Of a stretch of DNA of 64,000 bases, positions 58,743-64,000 are shown one piece after another. The notes beneath the pieces were generated by a model that worked only from the letters and a program-made list of their open reading frames with translations, did not search any database and was not told where the DNA came from. The translations under genes and the position numbers were made by a program. Numbering within the stretch: the stretch's first letter is position 1; the number at the start of each line of letters is the position of its first letter. Source of the stretch: Sepiola atlantica (Eukaryota; Mollusca; Cephalopoda; Sepiida; Sepiolidae); NCBI GenBank assembly GCA_963556195.1, contig OY744528.1, forward strand, positions 62,691,552-62,755,551. The letters are read 5' to 3'.

Positions 58743-60653
58743 CCCCCCCTCCATTTTTTAGCATCTGACAAATCTCTAAACTATATCCCAGGGTAAGTTT
58801 GTAACTTCTATTCTTAACGCCCCTAATCTCACCAATTTACCCCCTCAATAAATTTTTCCTCCCCATTGCACCTAACAACTATATCTACCCGTAACACCTA
58901 TAGTAGATTGAACTGACATTTCTCCTCCTACTTCCCACCGATCATTAACATATCTAATATCTAGACATTTACCTCATCTGCAATATAGCTCCTATTATTC
59001 TTTCACTTCTGCTCCACTCCCAAGCTCTTATATTTATCACCTTTCTCCTATCCGTAAACCTACCCACAAACTCCTTCATGACCTTTTATTCTCACTTTCT
59101 TATTATCTCCCACACATCCACTATATCCTCCTTATATTGTACTCCCCCTAATAACAACATCTTCCCCTGTAACTTTTTCGTCCTCTTTTTAACTACGATC
59201 TTCGAATTCCCCCCCCCCCCAATTGGGTCCATTTATATCCCCCTATAATTCTTATTAGATCTCTAACACACAAGCATCAAAATGTAAGTTTGCTTAATTT
59301 TTCAATCCAACCCTGGCCCATAACACTTATATAAATTCAATTGTTACTAGCATTTCTATCCTATCTCCTTAATAGCCTCCATACCCCCCTTGAGAAATTA
59401 AAAAAAAACTAATTTATTGATTCAGGCTAGTTGCATAACTACCTATTTTGGCCTATTCTGAATAATCCTAATCCCTCTAACTACTCACGAGCCATTTTCT
59501 ATCGGTCTATTTTCTTCTGCTCACCTTACCTTATCTTTGACCAATTTCACCCCCATCCCCTCAAATCATATTTTCAATCTACTTGGAAACCCCTGGCTAG
59601 CTTCCCTTATATATCTAATTTAATTTTAAACTGTAATTGTTAATTGTCACCCTGTCACGACTCACTAACCATTTAAACTATAGATTATAACACTGACACT
59701 GCACTCAAGTTTTAATTGAACCAATCTAATCCCATCCCCATTACTTGTAATCGAAACAAACTGTTTCAAACAATCTATCCTTATCCCTTACACTGTTCCC
59801 CTCTCCTAAATTTCAATATATCTGAGTAGGATAGACCTGATCTTTAATTTAACTAACTCTTTTCCCATTAATTTATTTCCCCCTCTTTTCTCCTTGGTCA
59901 TTTAATGTCCCTTCTAATTATTCATATAACCCTTAATTTGGTTTTAAAATAAATTAAAATTTTTTTTTAAAATTAACTATTCCCTAGCTCCTTTTAAATT
60001 TTAATTTTTAATTTTTTTAATTTTTTTAATTTTTTTAATCTTTAAAATTTTTTTAATTTTTTTTAAATTTTAATCATTCACTCTCTCTCATACCTCTATT
60101 TATTTTACCATGCTTTTAACTAATTCTATTATAACCCTTTTTAAACCCCCAGAAACCCTTACCGGTAACCACAATTTAATTCGTTTTTAGCTGCTTCACT
60201 TGTCACCTCTGAAATGTTAGAAGCTCACTCATTTGATTTCTATTTTTAGAATACAATCTCGACACTCCTATCCCGCTTCAGATTAATCCCACCCTCCAAA
60301 ACATATATCCTACCGCCCGCCCACACCCTCAACCACCCTGTCACTTTAACTTCATCCCCATACCAGCCTTCCTCCTATTCCTTTGCCTTCTTTTTTTTAT
60401 TTCCTCCCAACTCTCAAAGCGGCTATTTAAACAATCCCGTACCTCATAAACCCTCCACCTAACCCCAAATCTTTAACAATTTTGCCTTTTTGTTTCATTT
60501 GGATTTAAACCTGGAACGAGATATCATCTGCCTTATTCGGTCCTGGAAGTATATAAAAATGGCAAATTTCTCCCTTTTCAATCCCCTTTAAGTGCGTCTG
60601 GACTCACCTATATTTTGAGCACTTTCTCCACACTGCTCCCGCGCAAAGAGTTT
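58743..60653 (+). other. PLE 3' untranslated region, C/T-rich and G-poor
   Basis: 1.9 kb with no recognisable coding region. The + strand is strikingly short of G and rich in C and T, like the rest of the element. A low-complexity AATTTTTTT stretch lies at 59940-60070. Confidence 0.75.
60550..60560 (+). promoter_or_regulatory. TATA-like box upstream of 3' pLTR
   Basis: TATATAAAAAT at 60550-60560 stands out in a C/T-rich tract about 100 bp before the 3' pLTR start. In a tandem PLE unit this would sit upstream of the next copy and could drive it. Inferred from sequence only. Confidence 0.4.
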
Positions 60654-61096
60654 TCTTCACATTCTACAATTCATTTGACTTCTTTTCAACGGAAATTTAC
60701 CACCCGGACAATCTGCATATATTTTTCACGGAATTTTTCTTTTCATTCACTGCGTTTTTTTAACAAAAATTCCTTTAATAATAATTTTCATATTTTTCAA
60801 ATATTTGAACTTTGGTTTTTTCGAAAGCCAACTTATCCATCTGTATTTCTCCTCTGATGATAAGATTTCGATCTTTGAAAAGCCTTGGCTTAAGGAAAGA
60901 ATAATAAACACTAGTTTTATTACTGAATACACCTTGCATTGAACAATTGAAATTTGAAATAAATTTGGACAATCGTCGCATATTTATCACTCTATTTTCT
61001 TCTATCTCTACAATTGCTCTATCTCGTATATTGAGCTATTCCTCCTCACTATAGGTTCCATCTACTAAAAGTTTTTACTTTGGTTTATATTTGATC
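60654..61096 (+). repeat. PLE 3' pLTR
   Basis: 443 bp, near-identical to 55544-55988. It ends at TTTGATC followed by CTATATAA and a long TA run. It carries the intact-core hammerhead. Confidence 0.95.
60846..60900 (+). ncRNA. Hammerhead ribozyme, 3' pLTR copy, intact core
   Basis: Core CTGATGA at 60854-60860; stem II AAGAT/ATCTT with TTCG loop (60862-60875, closed by a T-T mismatch); GAA at 60877-60879; stem III A60880-C60883 with G60888-T60891 and loop CTTG; H17 is A60892. Stem I pairs TCCT (60850-60853) with AGGA (60893-60896), then an internal mismatch and further pairs TTT with AGA. Self-cleavage would fall after 60892. The short stem III matches the minimal hammerheads described for PLEs. 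Confidence 0.87.
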
Positions 61097-61097
61097 C

Positions 61098-61174
<77 letters not shown>
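61097..61174. repeat. (TA)n microsatellite at PLE right end
   Basis: About 75 bases of TA directly abut the end of the 3' pLTR; either the target or a growth from the element terminus. Confidence 0.95.
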
Positions 61175-61179
<5 letters not shown>

Positions 61180-61189
61180 AAAATCAGAA

Positions 61190-61740
61190 GAGTAACGTCT
61201 AAAGAGAGTAAAATTCATTCCTCGAACAAAACAGTTTTGCCTTACACTTATTACGTCTCTTTATGAAGATTAACATCAATATATGATAATAAACCTTATG
61301 CCTAGAATCCTTATTCCAATTTTGATCCAAATCCATTACATCACTTTGATTCTTGAAAATGTCTAAAATGTATGGCTGAAATTTAAGGGATCTTAAGACA
61401 CTAAAAATCAAGTAATCTTGCTTAACTGGTGTCTAAAGGCCATGGATAAAATTCAATGCAAATCTGAAATATTTGAATTTTCAAATCGGTTGTTGCTCCC
61501 ATATTACGCCACACCTAAAAAGGCTTTAAAACACTCCAAAGAAACTGAAACTTTTTTACTCCCTTGCATAAACTAAATTAAACAAAATATGGGCCACATT
61601 ACCACTTTTAACGCCTAGCAGCTGTGTTAAAAATTTAATGAATAATCGCTTTATTAGTTTATGATTGAATAATGTGCATACAAGTATATAAACATATACA
61701 CAAACATAACTTTATATAGATATATGAAGCAAAGTTGTCT
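61190..61740 (-). repeat. Dispersed ~600-bp repeat (family D), copy 2
   Basis: The reverse complement matches 48060-48660 (shared CCTTATTCCAATTTTGATC, AAATCCATTACAT, CGAACAAAACAGTTTTG). A weaker third copy is at about 34090-34380. Confidence 0.75.
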
Positions 61741-61744
61741 GTAT

Positions 61745-62425
61745 GTGTATATGTCTGTGGTGGAATCAAAGTTACAAAGTTAATTAAGAGTCAAACTAAC
61801 CCTAGATTTAGAATCAGCTCCTTCGAGCTGATGTTCTTGTAGATGTCAAAATTACTTAAATCTTTTTTAAAACTCCTTATTCAAAATTAAAAGTATGTTA
61901 AAATACCATTAGAAAAGAATGTTCCAACATTTTTATCCGTACCCTTTTAGTCTAGCAAACAACAATCGTCTATAATCTTCACGTCTAACCAGCGTACGTA
62001 TTTGACGTATGTTGATTTTGAAGAGAAAACATCAATTGTAAATAAAAAATGGATAGAAAATATTGGATAAATGTTCACCAATATAGTTTTACTTAAATAA
62101 GAACTTTTAATTTTATGTTTCTTCATGTTCCTTTAAATTATTTTAGATTTATGCGTGGGATTAGAAATCCTTATGCAGAACTCTATTAAGTATGTTAAGA
62201 GGTCAAACAACGATAAGAAATGTCATCTTAGTTCGGCCTCATTCAGAACGCTGACGATTCCACTGAGCATAGATTTTTTTAAAGTAAAAAGTCAGCCCAA
62301 ATAGATGAAACCGCGATACGTTTTTTAAATATGTAACATATAGTTTTCAAACAAATTATATAAGTTTTCACTCATCTGCGATCGAGAACTTTATTGATAT
62401 CTTTTCAATATAACCTGACACACTA
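61745..62425. other. AT-rich intergenic DNA without recognised genes
   Basis: Nothing recognisable on either strand beyond short open frames. Confidence 0.4.
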
Positions 62426-62429
62426 CATA

Positions 62430-62608
62430 TACAGAGAGACACACACACACATATATATGTACTTATATATATACTTATATATATACATATAAACACACAC
62501 ACATACACATATATATATACTTATATATATACTTATATATATACATATAAACACACACACACACACATATATTTACTTATATATATACTTATATATATAT
62601 ACATATAA

Positions 62609-62668
<60 letters not shown>
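62430..62668. repeat. CA/TA microsatellite with a ~64-bp higher-order period
   Basis: Blocks of ATATATATACTTATATATAT ACATATAAACACACACACAC recur about three times and end in a pure TA run (62636-62666). Confidence 0.95.
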
Positions 62669-62669
<1 letters not shown>

Positions 62670-62679
62670 AGGGGCTGGA

Positions 62680-63695
62680 AGCCGTGGCGCTACACGAAGA
62701 CCAGGGCGAGGTGCCGTTTTACTCACCACTCGATGCGCCGGTAGTGACGAGGCGGACCCGCAAGCGGATTGTCCCGACAGCGTAAACAGCGTAGGAGCGG
62801 AGGGCGTCGTGTCGAGACTGCCAATGGAAGGGCCCGACATGACGACGACGCAGCCAACTTGCGCCTCATCCCTTTTCAAGAGGACGGAGACATGCGATGA
62901 ACGGAAGAACCGCCTGCCGACACCCCACCTCGGAGCGAAGCGCCACGATCACACTGCGAACTGCTACGCCAGAAATATGACCGCCGACCGTCTCCCGCCG
63001 TTTTGGTCGACGCGGTACTCTTGTTGTCCGGCAGACATCCCACCCGTACTGCTTTCACCCCCTCGCTACTGCGACCGGCCGGACGCCGTCGCGCCAGACC
63101 GCTGCAGCCTCTATGTCTTTGCCGCAAAGCACAAACGGAGTTAAGGCTACAGTCCCGTACCAGTTTCTCGCTTCACGCAGGCACGGCCTGACCGATCAGG
63201 TCCTCGGAGCCAATCATTCTTCCGAAGGTACGGATCCATTTTGACGACTTCCCTTACCTACATTGATGCCATCGACGAGAAGCTGTACACCTTGGAGACC
63301 TGCTGTGGATGGTGGGTATGGACCGACTTGAGAGCTGCGAAAACCGGACCTGGATTTTCCAAGGCCGCCGACAATGCACCGGACGCCGCACGAGCAGCGG
63401 CGCTTTACAGGTACCTTTTCCGTATCTCCAGAAGAGCCGATTCCACGGGCATGGTCCTTTACGAAAAAGAGAGAACTCTTCCAGGGGTTCCTGGCAACGT
63501 CTCCGGGTTTTCCTGCCTCACTGCGGTTTAACCCGGGTAGCGACGCACGCCACCGACATTGCGTCCGACGACGTCGCTACCCCTGGGCCCTCTCCGAGTC
63601 CAAGTTTGGGAATATTAACCCGATTCTCTTTCGACCGGAGGCCGGCCACTGTCGCTGTTGTTTTTAACGCCGCCAGCGACGACAACGACGACGTT

Positions 63696-63742
<47 letters not shown>

Positions 63743-63900
63743 TGGATCCGGCGCCTTCTGGGAAGGCTTTGGCACAAAACCCTTCTCAACTTTGCTCTTC
63801 GAAGGTCTTGTTTGAATATTATTACTACCACCGAGATCTGTACATGGGCTCGCACCCTAGGATTCCGTGCTCGCCACGGCGCCCTCCTACTCGTCGTGGC
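62680..63900 (-). rRNA. Diverged 28S rRNA fragment (pseudogene), antisense
   Basis: Read on the minus strand, several conserved 28S words appear in order with substitutions: near 63890-63770 ATCTCGGTGGTAGTA, CAAGACCTTCGAAGAGCAAA and GTTGAGAAGGGTT; then near 63510-63460 AACCCCTGGAAGAGTTCTCT; 63310-63240 CAGGTCTCCAAGGTGTACAG and CAATGTAGGTAAGGGAAGTC; and 63237-63205 GGATCCGTACCTTCGG and GATTGGCTCCGAGGACC. 62680-63190 is GC-rich and fits a variable expansion segment, with GGTCAGGCCGTG and GTGAAGCG near its start; the left limit is uncertain. Changes at normally invariant sites (for example GTGTACAG for GTGAACAG) and the TAC insertion mark a pseudogene. A contaminant or an unusual rDNA variant is less likely. 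Confidence 0.82.
63696..63742. repeat. (TAC)n microsatellite within 28S fragment
   Basis: About 15 TAC triplets separate the 63460-63660 and 63765-63900 portions of the 28S-like sequence, replacing core sequence. Confidence 0.95.
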
Positions 63901-64000
63901 ATATATACATATATATATACATACATATAGATATACATATATATATATATACATATATATATATACATACATATATATATACATACATATATATATACAT
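63901..64000. repeat. TA/CATA microsatellite at window edge
   Basis: ATATATACATACATATA-type repeats begin where the 28S similarity stops and run off the window. Confidence 0.95.

Larger units (their letters stand above)
55523..61096 (+). mobile_element. Penelope-like retroelement (PLE) with pLTRs and hammerhead ribozymes
   Basis: The element has, in order: a 25-bp inverted scrap of its own repeat (55523-55547), a 5' direct repeat (55544-55988), an RT/GIY-YIG ORF (56037-58742), a long C/T-rich 3' UTR, and a 3' direct repeat (60654-61096). The repeat-to-repeat period is 5110 bp. Near-identity of the repeats points to a recent insertion. pLTRs in direct orientation, an inverted terminal scrap, a C-terminal GIY-YIG endonuclease and hammerhead motifs are all known PLE traits. 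The RT motif style (LKDHK, RLICPSKSDIG, GLYRDD) suggests a Hydra/Naiad-like branch, but that is my recollection, not a tree. The insertion adjoins a TA microsatellite on its right. Confidence 0.92.

Noticed and set aside
62876..63815. Long open frames of 80-168 codons in the GC-rich tail
   Set aside because: They overlap on both strands and coincide with 28S rRNA similarity; GC-rich rRNA sequence is poor in stop codons.

Overview
This is animal nuclear DNA. It is AT-rich, with split genes bounded by GT..AG introns, and dense in transposon wreckage and simple repeats. The mix (jockey/CR1-type LINEs, Ty3/Gypsy, Tc1/mariner, a Penelope-like element, tRNA-derived SINEs, U2-derived repeats and long TA, CA and GAT tracts) fits an invertebrate, most likely a lophotrochozoan such as a mollusc. 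A cephalopod is possible, but the sequence does not prove it.

The only host gene I can name is the 3' two thirds of TCTP (tpt1 family), read on the + strand from the left edge to about 6.95 kb. Three coding exons, a stop in a separate last exon and a poly(A) signal are visible; the first exon or exons lie upstream of the window. Everything else that looks coding is either a mobile element or an unidentified fragment. The two best host candidates are an isolated last exon on the minus strand near 8.2 kb and a possible exon near 38.8 kb.

Layout. 0-7 kb: TCTP, its introns filled with SINEs, a dead LINE and LTR-like repeats. 7-14 kb: a broken Tc1/mariner-type transposase, LINE debris and more LTR-like copies. 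14-22 kb: AT-rich sequence with a diverged 250-bp repeat family and an inverted repeat. 22.3-28.4 kb: a block of structured DNA holding a perfect hairpin, a large nested foldback whose right arm has grown into eight 150-bp tandem copies, a second foldback, and two long minisatellites. 28.5-40 kb: unidentified coding-like fragments, an Asp-codon triplet repeat, SINEs, a Gypsy RT remnant and a 34-bp-arm hairpin. 40-47 kb: minisatellites in both orientations and arrays carrying the 5' end of U2 snRNA. 47-55 kb: mariner, another transposase, GAT arrays and a second Gypsy remnant.

55.5-61.1 kb is the best preserved element: a nearly intact Penelope-like retroelement (PLE) with a reverse transcriptase and a C-terminal GIY-YIG endonuclease, broken by a single in-frame amber codon. 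Near-identical 0.44-kb direct repeats (pLTRs) flank it, and each contains a hammerhead ribozyme fold. The 3' copy has a full consensus core, while the 5' copy carries a G5-to-A change at an essential core position. The window ends in a GC-rich, diverged antisense fragment of 28S rRNA interrupted by a TAC microsatellite.

No operon-like logic links these parts. The window is one housekeeping gene next to a transposon graveyard with one recent PLE insertion. All assignments come from reading motifs by eye; no database search was possible.
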